Below the pieces are notes generated by a model that did not search any database, was not told the DNA's origin, and saw only the letters and a list, made by a program, of their open reading frames with translations. A program made the position numbers and the translations under genes. Positions 54,070 through 62,363 of a DNA stretch of 64,000 bases are shown here, one piece after another. The DNA comes from Dyadobacter psychrophilus (GTDB lineage Bacteria; Bacteroidota; Bacteroidia; Cytophagales; Spirosomataceae). The DNA is taken from positions 1,550,001 to 1,614,000 of the forward strand of contig NZ_FUZA01000001.1 of NCBI RefSeq assembly GCF_900167945.1. The letters are read 5' to 3'. How positions within the stretch are numbered: position 1 is the stretch's first letter; every line of letters begins with the position of its first letter.

Positions 54070-54780
54070 ATGAAACAACTTGATGTTTGCCTTACACCCG
54101 ACCTGCTTCATTTACACAAACTGGATAATTCAATTGTAGTCGTTGCTGATGTTTTCAGGGCTACTTCATGCATGGTTACCGGCCTTGCGTATGGTGTAAA
54201 AAGCATTACGCCGGTTGCCAGTATTGAAGAATGTAAATTTCTACAGGATAAAGGCTTCATAGCAGCTGCGGAACGCGATGCGCGGAAAGTGGAAGGTTTT
54301 GACCTCGACAATTCGCCTTTCAGTTATATGAATGAGCGGCTGATCGGCTCCCAAATTGCAATGACAACAACCAACGGAACGTTATCAATCTCCAAAGCGA
54401 AAGCCTCTGCTGTGAAAGTAATGATCGGATCATTCCTGAACCTGGGTGCATTGGCGAACCACTTGCGCTCGGAACCTTATGACATTCTGGTGCTTTGCGC
54501 GGGCTGGAAAGGCAGGCCTAACCTGGAAGACACGCTTTTTGCAGGTGCACTTGCGGATGCGCTAAAAGACCAATTTATGCTTTTGGAAGACGGCACGCTT
54601 ATGGCGCAACGGCTATACGATCAAAGCCGCGATAATTTGCTCGCAAGCGTTTCCAATTCTTCCCATGTGCGCAGGTTACAGCGCCTGGGAATCCAGAAAG
54701 ATATTTCTTATTGTTTGCAAAAAGACCTTTATGATGTCGTGCCTGTTTTGCGCGGAAGCACTTTGGTAGCAATGAATTAA
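54070..54780 (+). CDS. 2-phosphosulfolactate phosphatase family protein (ComB-like)
   Basis: 236 residues from the ATG at 54070. The family pattern is VVADVFRATSCMVTGLA, AAERDARKVEGFDLDNSP, TTTNGTLSISKA and LCAGWKGRPNLEDTLFAGALADAL. ComB dephosphorylates phosphosulfolactate in coenzyme M synthesis in methanogens; bacterial homologues without coenzyme M are common and their substrate is uncertain. It follows gcvT closely and precedes the triple-repeat surface protein by 23 nt, suggesting one transcript. Confidence 0.88.
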   Translation: MKQLDVCLTPDLLHLHKLDNSIVVVADVFRATSCMVTGLAYGVKSITPVASIEECKFLQDKGFIAAAERDARKVEGFDLDNSPFSYMNERLIGSQIAMTTTNGTLSISKAKASAVKVMIGSFLNLGALANHLRSEPYDILVLCAGWKGRPNLEDTLFAGALADALKDQFMLLEDGTLMAQRLYDQSRDNLLASVSNSSHVRRLQRLGIQKDISYCLQKDLYDVVPVLRGSTLVAMN

Positions 54781-54803
54781 GTTAAAAAACTAAAAATTCT
54801 TAC

Positions 54804-56813
54804 ATGTTCAGATTCGTCTTTATTATTTTTTGTGGGTTAATGATTTTTTCAAATCAAGCCAATGCCCAGCGAAGAACAAGTTCACCGAAAAGACAAATTC
54901 TTGCTCCAAAGAAAAAGGCTCCTGTTCCTAACCAGCCGGCTACGACGCCTAAGGCAGACACTATTGCTGTCCCTCAGGCAACGCAGGCGGCACCAGTAGC
55001 AGCGCCTGTCGCTGATACAACGGCCGTTCGAGATGCCGTCCGGGACACCATTATTACGCCGGACAGCAGCAACATTGAGATTTCCTCAGACACACTTACG
55101 GAAAAAGAAGCCGAAGAACGGCTCGCCAAAACCGAACCGGCAGCGGACAGTGTTAAGTCCTTCAAAATCATTATTGACGACATTTCTTACTTGTCCGTTT
55201 GCCCGGGAACGACAATTAACATCCCTTTTAAAACAGTTGGACCTTACGATGAAGGCAACACATTCATTGCACAGCTGATTGATGCAAACGGAAAATCAGT
55301 TCCTATATCATTACCGGTAAGCAAAAGTCCCGTTAAGGCTGTCATTCCTTCTTATAAAATAGGCGGCGAAGTTTACCGGATACAAATTGTGGCTTCTATT
55401 CCTGTTGTAAGGAGCCAAGAAGTGCCGATCCGCTTGTTGCAAAATGCCAGCGCGAGGCTCGAAGTGATCGATGGGACGCAATCTGTGCGCATTATGCCGG
55501 GGCAGGAGGTTAATTTGAAGGTAAATTTTACGGGTGCAGCGCCCTGGTCTTTCCTGATGTCGGATAGCACAGTTGTATATCAAACATTGTCCAATCCGCA
55601 TTATCTGACTGTGAAACCCAAGGACGTAAAAGCTTATAAATTAATGGGCGTTGCCAATGCTTGCGGCAGCGGAACCGTTTCAGGGGAAGCCATTGTGAAT
55701 GTTAACAACAATCCTGAGCCGAAACTGGAATTAAAGGAAGTGGAGAAAATCGCGAAGCTTTGCAGCGGGATTCCATTTCAGGTTCCTTTCAATGCAACAG
55801 GGAAATATAAGGATGGAAACAAGTTCGTTGTGCAGATCGCAGAACGCACGGGTGCATTTAAAACCATTTCAACACCCGACACGACCGGATACATTACGAC
55901 GCAAATCCCAACAAATTACAAACCCGGCGAATACAAATTGCGCGTAGTTTCTTCTGCGCCTTATCTGGTAAGCCAGACCACCAATGTTACCATCGTTTCA
56001 CCCACCGTTGCCACATTGCAAAGGGATTCTTTGAGATTAGGGGAAAATGAAACAGGAGAGCTGACTGTAAAATTTACAGGCGGCGGCCCTTGGTTCGTTC
56101 TGCTTTCGGACGGAACCTACGAAAACAACATTCAGGAATCTCCATATAAAGTGAAAGTTAAGCCTGTTTTTGACACCAATTATCAGATCACTTCCGCTGG
56201 CGGCTTGTGCGGTGTTGGTAAATTTTCGGGATCTGCAAAAGTGTCTGTTAAAAGTCCTCCTGCCAGCATAACGCTGGAGAAATTGCCTCAAAATATGGTT
56301 TGCGCCGGCTCTACCATTGAAATACCTTACAAAACAGAAGGCCGGTATAACCCTAATAACAAATTTAGTGTTCAGATTACGGACAAGTCGGGTCGTTTTG
56401 TGAGCTTGCCGACCACGGTAACACCTACTGCAATGAAGGTAAAAATCAGCAATGCAGCCCAGGGCGATACCATCAGGACACAAAAAATAAGGATTATTTC
56501 GTCTTCCCCGGCCGTTTCAAGCGCCATTGAAGAGCTGGACGTGATCGCACCGGACAAGGCTTTGGGAGAGGTTTCAGGCAAAGGCACCATTACTGCCGGC
56601 AGAACAACGCGCATTCAGTTGAAATTCAAGAACGGCTTGCCTCCCTGGTCGTTCACATTATCGGACGGAACCGCTATCAACGGAACATTCCTGAACCCTT
56701 ATCTGATTTCCGTTTCTCCCGCGACAACCACAGAATATACGATCAGCTCCCTGAAAAGTGGTTGCGGTGCAGGAACAGGCAAAGGTTCGGCAGTAGTTAC
56801 GGTCTCTAATTAG
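54804..56813 (+). CDS. Secreted triple-repeat Ig-like protein of unknown function
   Basis: 669 residues with signal peptide (MFRFVFIIFCGLMIFSNQANA), then a proline/alanine/threonine linker to about residue 120. Three ~180-residue repeats follow, beginning near residues 132, 319 and 499 with a Cys motif: CPGTTINIPF, CSGIPFQVPF, CAGSTIEIPY. Each repeat has an 'F-x-vQi' strand, then PWSF-type SDGT (APWSFLMSD, GPWFVLLSDGT, PPWSFTLSDGT) and a Cys-Gly block (ACGSGTVSG, LCGVGKFSG, GCGAGTGKG), so each unit probably contains two Ig-like sandwiches joined by a disulfide. No type IX sorting domain. Its place just before porZ suggests an envelope role. Confidence 0.75.
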   Translation: MFRFVFIIFCGLMIFSNQANAQRRTSSPKRQILAPKKKAPVPNQPATTPKADTIAVPQATQAAPVAAPVADTTAVRDAVRDTIITPDSSNIEISSDTLTEKEAEERLAKTEPAADSVKSFKIIIDDISYLSVCPGTTINIPFKTVGPYDEGNTFIAQLIDANGKSVPISLPVSKSPVKAVIPSYKIGGEVYRIQIVASIPVVRSQEVPIRLLQNASARLEVIDGTQSVRIMPGQEVNLKVNFTGAAPWSFLMSDSTVVYQTLSNPHYLTVKPKDVKAYKLMGVANACGSGTVSGEAIVNVNNNPEPKLELKEVEKIAKLCSGIPFQVPFNATGKYKDGNKFVVQIAERTGAFKTISTPDTTGYITTQIPTNYKPGEYKLRVVSSAPYLVSQTTNVTIVSPTVATLQRDSLRLGENETGELTVKFTGGGPWFVLLSDGTYENNIQESPYKVKVKPVFDTNYQITSAGGLCGVGKFSGSAKVSVKSPPASITLEKLPQNMVCAGSTIEIPYKTEGRYNPNNKFSVQITDKSGRFVSLPTTVTPTAMKVKISNAAQGDTIRTQKIRIISSSPAVSSAIEELDVIAPDKALGEVSGKGTITAGRTTRIQLKFKNGLPPWSFTLSDGTAINGTFLNPYLISVSPATTTEYTISSLKSGCGAGTGKGSAVVTVSN

Positions 56814-56852
56814 AAAGCAAAAGGCAGCTTATCGCCGTAAAAGGAAGTGATC

Positions 56853-58670
56853 ATGAAGCGGCTGGTTTTGTTTGTGCTTCTTTGCGGCCCCCTATCTCGG
56901 ATGAGTTTAGGTCAGAATGTGCCAATAGCCCAATGGGAAACGCATTTCAATTATCTTTCTGCGAAACACGTTGTCCAGGTTAACGATCATATTTTTTGCG
57001 CCTCGCACAACGGCCTTTTCAGCATTAATACTATTGATAAACAGATAAAAACCTGGTCGAAATCGGATGGCCTGACCAGCACCGGAATCAGCAGCATGGC
57101 ATTTGATCAGGAGCAAAACCTTTTGCTTTTGGCATATAGAGACGGTAATGTTGATCTGGTTTATCTGGATCAATCCGCTCAGAAAGAAGAAATTATTTCC
57201 TGGCCTATCTTTTCTCAAAATCCGGATTTACCTGAAAATAAAAACATTAAGCGCGTCATCTTTCGGGAAAACCTGGCCTATCTCTGCACGGGTTTTGGAA
57301 TTGTCATTTTGGATACCAAAAATCAGCAGGTCGAAGAAACTTACCGCTATATAGGTGCAAACGGAACGCAGGTTGCTGTCAGCGATATCGCTTTTACTTC
57401 GGACTCGCTTTTCGCGGTAACATCACATGGAATTCTTGCGACTTCCATGTCGCCGGCTGTTAACAGGCAGTATTTCGCCAATTGGAAAACAATAGCCACA
57501 CCGGCAAAAGCAGTAGCCATTGCTGTGAATGCTTCTCAGTTGTATATAGGTTGTGCAGGCAAAGGTTTATATCAAAAAGAAAATGGAAACTGGAAATCTG
57601 TTTTTCCGTCGGGCAGCGAAACTTATTCTTTTACTGCCTTGGCAAACAATTTGACTGTAACATTGGACGACAGGGTTGTTTCGCTTAACCAAAACAATGA
57701 GGCAAAAGCGTTTGCAAGCCCTTTGTTCAAATTTCCTAAGGAATCCATACAGACAAATGTTGGTAAATTTTGGGTGGCAGATGCGCAAAACGGCTTGCTA
57801 CATAACGAGAACCAAGCATTTCAATCTTTCACTGCTTTGCAAGCCGACACCACTATTTTCCCCAGGAAAGATTCCTCGGTAATTGATTTGAATGCACTAA
57901 GCTGGACGAGACTTCCGGAATATCTGGGCGGTGGCATTCTGGTGAAAAATGCCCAAAATCAACAACGCGTCCTCACGACAAATTTGGGAAGCGGCAGTTT
58001 ACCTTCTTCCGTTATCAATAGTCTGGCCCTGGATGTGGATGGGAACATTTGGTTTGCGAGCGATAGAGGCGTTGGCTATTTTGTTACCGATGACATTCTG
58101 AATGCGGCCCGGGTCGATGCTGTTCTACCCGTTTATGGCCAAAGGAAGCTTTTCGCTAATGAAAAATGCACCGCTATTGCCATTGAACCAGGCAATCGGA
58201 AATGGATAGGCACGCGAAATGGCCTTTATTTATTTAATGAAGATGGAACCGAGTTGATCCAAAAAATCACCGCATCAGAGAGTCCTTTGCCCTCCGACTC
58301 CATTAGTGCATTACAATTTGATCCACAAAAAGGCATTTTATTTATTGACACCCCCAATGGAATGGTGTCATTTAGAAGCAACTCAACCACTTCGTCTGAG
58401 GATTTTTCGGATGTAAAGATCTTCCCCAACCCGGTTCATCCCGGATTTGGAGGAACAATTGGCATAACTGGCTTAATGACCGGATCGGTCGTGAAGATCA
58501 CCGAACTTTCCGGCCGACTGATCTATGAAACGAAATCGCAGGGTGGCACTGCTTCCTGGAACCTAACTGACTACACTGGCAGACGTGCCAAAGGCGGAAT
58601 TTATATGGTCCTCATTGTGACCTCCGACGGGAACGAGACGTTTGCCGGAAAACTGGCAGTAATTAACTAA
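56853..58670 (+). CDS. porZ: PorZ-like beta-propeller protein with type IX sorting domain
   Basis: 605 residues from the ATG at 56853 (a GTG at 56847 is upstream). Signal peptide ends MSLGQ. The opening PIAQWETHFNYLSAKHVVQV and blades such as HIFCASHNGLFSINTIDKQI and IWFASDRGVGYFV are two-component-style propeller repeats as in PorZ. The C-terminal ~80 residues (IFPNPVHPGFGGTIGITGLM ... GGIYMVLIVTSDG) are a type A sorting domain. PorZ binds A-LPS and is part of the cell-surface attachment complex of type IX secretion. It is 4 bp from udk. Generic propeller protein is the alternative. Confidence 0.72.
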   Translation: MKRLVLFVLLCGPLSRMSLGQNVPIAQWETHFNYLSAKHVVQVNDHIFCASHNGLFSINTIDKQIKTWSKSDGLTSTGISSMAFDQEQNLLLLAYRDGNVDLVYLDQSAQKEEIISWPIFSQNPDLPENKNIKRVIFRENLAYLCTGFGIVILDTKNQQVEETYRYIGANGTQVAVSDIAFTSDSLFAVTSHGILATSMSPAVNRQYFANWKTIATPAKAVAIAVNASQLYIGCAGKGLYQKENGNWKSVFPSGSETYSFTALANNLTVTLDDRVVSLNQNNEAKAFASPLFKFPKESIQTNVGKFWVADAQNGLLHNENQAFQSFTALQADTTIFPRKDSSVIDLNALSWTRLPEYLGGGILVKNAQNQQRVLTTNLGSGSLPSSVINSLALDVDGNIWFASDRGVGYFVTDDILNAARVDAVLPVYGQRKLFANEKCTAIAIEPGNRKWIGTRNGLYLFNEDGTELIQKITASESPLPSDSISALQFDPQKGILFIDTPNGMVSFRSNSTTSSEDFSDVKIFPNPVHPGFGGTIGITGLMTGSVVKITELSGRLIYETKSQGGTASWNLTDYTGRRAKGGIYMVLIVTSDGNETFAGKLAVIN

Positions 58671-58674
58671 AACT

Positions 58675-59316
58675 ATGACAACCCCAGAATTTGCACCCTA
58701 TATTGTAGGCATAACCGGCGGAAGCGCATCCGGCAAGACGTTCTTTATGAAGAGCCTGATCGATTCGTTTGAAAAAGAAGAAATCACCAGAATTTCCCAG
58801 GACAACTATTACCGTCCCATTCACGAAATTCCCAGAGATGAGAATGGCGTGGAAAATTTTGATCTTCCTGAGACCATTGACCACCACTTATTTGCCGAAC
58901 ACATTGCCGTACTGAGGGCTGGTCGTGAAGTGCATCAGAAAGAATATACATTCAACAATCCACTGATCAAACCCGAAATCCTTGTCTTTGAACCAAGGCC
59001 CATTATCATTGTCGAAGGCATTTTCGTTTTCTATTTCCCTGAGATCGCCAGGCTGATCGATCTGAAAATATTTGTGGATGCCAAAGAGCATGTTAAAATA
59101 AAAAGGAGAATTATTCGTGATAATAACGAGCGCGGTTACGATCTGGATGACGTGCTCTACCGCTGGGAACATCATGTGGCACCGACGTATGACAAGTTTA
59201 TACTGCCACTGCGCTCCGAAGCGGATATGATCATTAATAACAACACCCGCTTTGACACAGGCCTGGAAGTCCTGAAAGGATTTTTGAAAGGAAAACTGGC
59301 GGAGCGAAAAGTTTGA
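58675..59316 (+). CDS. udk: Uridine kinase
   Basis: Phosphorylates uridine and cytidine in pyrimidine salvage. 213 residues. P-loop GGSASGKT at 15-22; ISQDNYYRPIHEIP, NFDLPETIDHHLF and IIIVEGIFVFYFPEI are typical Udk segments. The ATG is only 4 nt after the porZ stop, so translation is coupled. The family usually forms tetramers in the cytoplasm. Confidence 0.93.
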   Translation: MTTPEFAPYIVGITGGSASGKTFFMKSLIDSFEKEEITRISQDNYYRPIHEIPRDENGVENFDLPETIDHHLFAEHIAVLRAGREVHQKEYTFNNPLIKPEILVFEPRPIIIVEGIFVFYFPEIARLIDLKIFVDAKEHVKIKRRIIRDNNERGYDLDDVLYRWEHHVAPTYDKFILPLRSEADMIINNNTRFDTGLEVLKGFLKGKLAERKV

Positions 59317-59370
59317 CAAGCTTTCCCTATTTTTACTTAATATATAAGTTTTACAAAAACCTTCTTAAGA

Positions 59371-60075
59371 ATGAAACATTTTACACACATTATCAGATCA
59401 GGTATTTTTTCCCTTTTGGCAATAAGTCTGATCATTTCATGCAAGCGTGATCGCTCTGAACCTGTGGATTCCAACAATTACTATCCTCTGGAAGTGGGCC
59501 GTTATCTCATCTATGATGTGAAGGAAGAGGTTTATTCGGCCGGGCAAGCGAATCCTGTAAAGAAGAGCTGGCAGGAAAAAGATGAGGTCGACAGGGTTTC
59601 AACCGATGACGAGGGAATCCCTACTTACATCATTTCAAGATCGAGGAGAAATAGTGCAGCAGAGTATTGGCAAAAGGAAAAGGAATTTACCGTGCAAAGA
59701 TATCCCGACAAGCTGCTGACCAACATTGATAACCAAACATTCTTTTCTCTTGCATTTCCCGTTGATCCGAAAGTTCAATGGAACGGAAACAGCTATAACA
59801 GTTTGGACGCACAAAATTACCATTATGAAGATTTGAACAAGCCGGTTCAGGTTGGGACCCAATCTTTCGATAAGGCGCTCGTAGTGGTGGAACGGAAAGA
59901 CTCTTCGATCATCAATCGATACATTGGTGTTAAGCAGTATGGCTTGGGCGTAGGGTTAATTTCTGATGATCAAACCGCCTTTGAACTGTGCCAGAGCGAG
60001 GATTGTATAGGCTCCGGCAAAATAGAATCTGGGACGCATAGGGCCCGCATTATTGTAGAATTCGGTAAACGTTAA
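59371..60075 (+). CDS. Lipoprotein of unknown function
   Basis: 234 residues. Signal peptide with lipobox LIISC (Cys near residue 24). The mature part NNYYPLEVGRYLIYDV resembles the start of other small Bacteroidota lipoproteins, followed by mixed alpha/beta sequence without motifs I recognise and two cysteines near the end (FELCQSEDCIG). It begins 54 nt after udk. The lasso-peptide locus begins 133 bp downstream; a functional link is not evident. Confidence 0.65.
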   Translation: MKHFTHIIRSGIFSLLAISLIISCKRDRSEPVDSNNYYPLEVGRYLIYDVKEEVYSAGQANPVKKSWQEKDEVDRVSTDDEGIPTYIISRSRRNSAAEYWQKEKEFTVQRYPDKLLTNIDNQTFFSLAFPVDPKVQWNGNSYNSLDAQNYHYEDLNKPVQVGTQSFDKALVVVERKDSSIINRYIGVKQYGLGVGLISDDQTAFELCQSEDCIGSGKIESGTHRARIIVEFGKR

Positions 60076-60140
60076 TAGTACATTTTAAGCATCGCAGCAA
60101 ATATCTAACCTGTTTTTTTTCACATTGAATGGCGTTAATG

Positions 60141-60171
60141 TTTGCAAATTAAATTTATCTGACTAAATTTA
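60141..60171 (+). promoter_or_regulatory. Possible promoter of the lasso-peptide locus
   Basis: TTTG at 60141-60144 and TAAATTTA at 60164-60171, one mismatch from TAnnTTTG, with a 19-nt spacer. The predicted transcription start is about 30 nt before the precursor ATG at 60209. Confidence 0.4.
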
Positions 60172-60208
60172 CGCTGGATACTGGTATTAATCATATAACA
60201 AATTCAAA

Positions 60209-60358
60209 ATGAAAACAGTGAATTCGCACTCTACACAGACGAAAAAGTCTTATCGCAAACCAACCTTGAACAGGTTCGGAAACGTTGCTAAATTGACAAA
60301 AGGAAAATTAGGCAGCGCCGCTGATTTGGGCCCTACGTTTGATTTCGACGATCTTTGA
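60209..60358 (+). CDS. Lasso-peptide precursor (49 aa, too short for the usual gene calls)
   Basis: Ribosomally made peptide of 49 residues with ATG at 60209 and TGA at 60356-60358. Leader is residues 1-31. It carries the complete lasso signature: Tyr15, Pro18, Leu20, Gly24, Leu29, Thr30, Gly32, i.e. YxxPxLxxxGxxxxLTxG. Thr30 is at position -2 from the cut site, the residue essential for processing in known systems. The core is GKLGSAADLGPTFDFDDL (18 aa). Gly1 supplies the amine and Asp8 the side-chain carboxyl for an eight-residue macrolactam ring, leaving a ten-residue acidic tail with Phe13 and Phe15 as candidate plugs. Translated by me; not a family search result. The cyclase gene begins 24 nt downstream. 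Confidence 0.88.
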   Translation: MKTVNSHSTQTKKSYRKPTLNRFGNVAKLTKGKLGSAADLGPTFDFDDL

Positions 60359-60382
60359 TCCAAGATAAAATAATTTCCCCTG

Positions 60383-62341
60383 GTGATTATTGAAGGCGTA
60401 GTTAGTTTTAGTGATCTTCCGTATACCATTACTGAAGAAAAAACTAAAAACATCATTACCTGGAACAATGGATGGTTCTCATCCTTAGAATTAACCCCTA
60501 GTACGAGACTGCAACATGTCTTTGCACTAGGGGTTAATTTTTTGGGTGACAGGGAGCCTCAATATCTAAACAGAGCATACGCAAGACAACATTCCCGGGT
60601 CTTTCATTCTGCTTCTGATGTCCCGGATTCCCAGTCAGGAAGGGAATTGAGTGATTTCGGGGCTTGGTTTGATGAGATCCAGCAGACACTTTACTTATCA
60701 AGGGATATTTTTGGCGTAATTCCTACTTACTACATTCATATCCCAGGCTCTTTCGTGGCATTTTCGACTAGTTTGGTCTCGTTGCTAAAAATGCCAATTT
60801 GCCGACCATATTTGCAATTAGATTCCGACAGAATAGTTTCATACTCCCGGTTTCGAGGCGATCAGTCCAGCAGTTACTCCTCCGGTACATTTTTTAAAAA
60901 CATCAAGACTGTCCTTCCGGGACACGTTATTTCCATAACTTCCGAAAAAGTTACAACTAAGCGATTCGCCAGTTTTGACCCCAGCAAATGGAGCCACTTG
61001 CATTCGATCGAAGATTATGCGAAAGCTTTTAAAGATCTCTTTTTCAAATCCGTCGAGCAGAACATTGGTCAAGATGGAGCAAAGCTGGGCGCTCACCTGA
61101 GTGGAGGGATGGACTCTTCTTCCATCAGTGCTGTCGTGAAGGCGATAGATCCGGAACTTTCATTGCACACGTTATATCTGGATACGAAAACAAAATATTC
61201 GGACGAGATCCAATTTGCTGGTGAAGTAGCAGAAAAGATCCGTTCGATCCACCACGAAGTGCCTCCCTCGAATGAGGATTTTGAAATGATATCCCGCTAT
61301 ACGTCTGTGTACGGGCATCCTGAATGTATGGTCATAAGCCCTTCATCCCAGGGAAGCCTCATGGAGTTCGCGAGTCATCTTGGATGTAAGATTCTGTTGA
61401 TAGGCCATGACGGCGACTCTGTTGTAGGAAGTGGTCTCGAAAAGTTGACAAAAGCATATTTTGAAAGAAATTGGGCCGAGCTAAAAGCGCTTATCATAAA
61501 AAGAGCCCCGTATGCCTCGATCAACCGCGCAATTCCACAGTGGGGATCCCTCAATATTGACGAGAAGATAAGGCAATACACGAAGCATTTGATTGTAAGC
61601 AAGTTTTTCGAGCAAACCAGAAGGCTTAAACCTTTTGAAATTGTGAAGCTTCTCAATGAATCTTCGAGAGAAATGGATGTTTCATTATGGCATTTTTTCT
61701 CAGCGGGCCTTCAACGGCTCTGGAAGAAGCTCATTAGAACGAAAACACTTGAAGCGACAATTCTTAAACCGGAATTTGCTGCCGTTAAAGTTATTAAACG
61801 GGAAAACCTGGCCGATTTACTTAGAGGAGATTTACCGGTGAATTATAAAGTCTGGTTTGACGATGTTTTTAATGGTCAGACCATTATCGCCAGCGAGCAG
61901 TTTTTCGCACTTGGAAATCATTACGGCCTGGAAAACCGATTCCCGTTCTATGATAAAGATCTGTTTGAATTATGCATTTCCGTCCCGATGGAGATAAAAT
62001 TTGGTAGAGGCATCGGTCGTGAGCATTTCAGAGAAGCGATGAAAGGTTTGCTGCCCGAGACAGTCAGGAGCAGGCCAAACAAAGCTAATTTCAGCATTTA
62101 TGGGAGAGAAGCTGCGCTTCGTTTGTACCATCAGTCCAAGGAGCTTATGAACGACGGAAGCAATATTGTCTGGAACTTTATAGATCAACAGAAATACATT
62201 GAATCAGCAAAGATCTTGGTTGACCCAAGCGCGTCCGAGTCCAATCACACATTATCACAATTCCATGTCACGCGCGCCATTTCGCTGGCCATTTGGTTCC
62301 ACTGGCTGAAAAAAAATGATCTACTTCTCACAGCTTCTTAG
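60383..62341 (+). CDS. Lasso-peptide macrolactam synthetase (asparagine-synthetase-like, C protein)
   Basis: 652 residues if started at GTG 60383; the next in-frame Met is too far inside. Lasso cyclases adenylate the ring Asp or Glu and join it to the N-terminus. The N-terminal half is a degenerate glutaminase (LSDFGAWFDEIQQTLYLSRD, IFGVIPTYYIHIPG) without the N-terminal nucleophile Cys. The synthetase half has the ATP-binding loop SGGMDSSS at 240-247, then PFYDKDLFELCISVP, which follows the pattern of AsnB-like enzymes. It is the only AsnB-type gene here. A terminator-like hairpin lies inside its first 160 bp, which could mean the real start is later or that it is an attenuator. No B1 or B2 protein is encoded next to it. 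Confidence 0.8.
   Translation: MIIEGVVSFSDLPYTITEEKTKNIITWNNGWFSSLELTPSTRLQHVFALGVNFLGDREPQYLNRAYARQHSRVFHSASDVPDSQSGRELSDFGAWFDEIQQTLYLSRDIFGVIPTYYIHIPGSFVAFSTSLVSLLKMPICRPYLQLDSDRIVSYSRFRGDQSSSYSSGTFFKNIKTVLPGHVISITSEKVTTKRFASFDPSKWSHLHSIEDYAKAFKDLFFKSVEQNIGQDGAKLGAHLSGGMDSSSISAVVKAIDPELSLHTLYLDTKTKYSDEIQFAGEVAEKIRSIHHEVPPSNEDFEMISRYTSVYGHPECMVISPSSQGSLMEFASHLGCKILLIGHDGDSVVGSGLEKLTKAYFERNWAELKALIIKRAPYASINRAIPQWGSLNIDEKIRQYTKHLIVSKFFEQTRRLKPFEIVKLLNESSREMDVSLWHFFSAGLQRLWKKLIRTKTLEATILKPEFAAVKVIKRENLADLLRGDLPVNYKVWFDDVFNGQTIIASEQFFALGNHYGLENRFPFYDKDLFELCISVPMEIKFGRGIGREHFREAMKGLLPETVRSRPNKANFSIYGREAALRLYHQSKELMNDGSNIVWNFIDQQKYIESAKILVDPSASESNHTLSQFHVTRAISLAIWFHWLKKNDLLLTAS
60489..60543 (+). 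promoter_or_regulatory. Terminator-like hairpin (attenuator candidate) inside the cyclase 5' end
   Basis: AATTAACCCCTAGT (60489-60502) and ACTAGGGGTTAATT (60526-60539) form a perfect 14-bp stem. The 23-nt loop has a further AGAC/GTCT mini-stem. Six consecutive T residues lie at 60538-60543. This is the structure of an intrinsic terminator placed 131 nt after the precursor stop, so much of the transcript may end after the precursor gene. Confidence 0.7.
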
Positions 62342-62363
62342 CATTCAACCCGCGGTAACCGGC

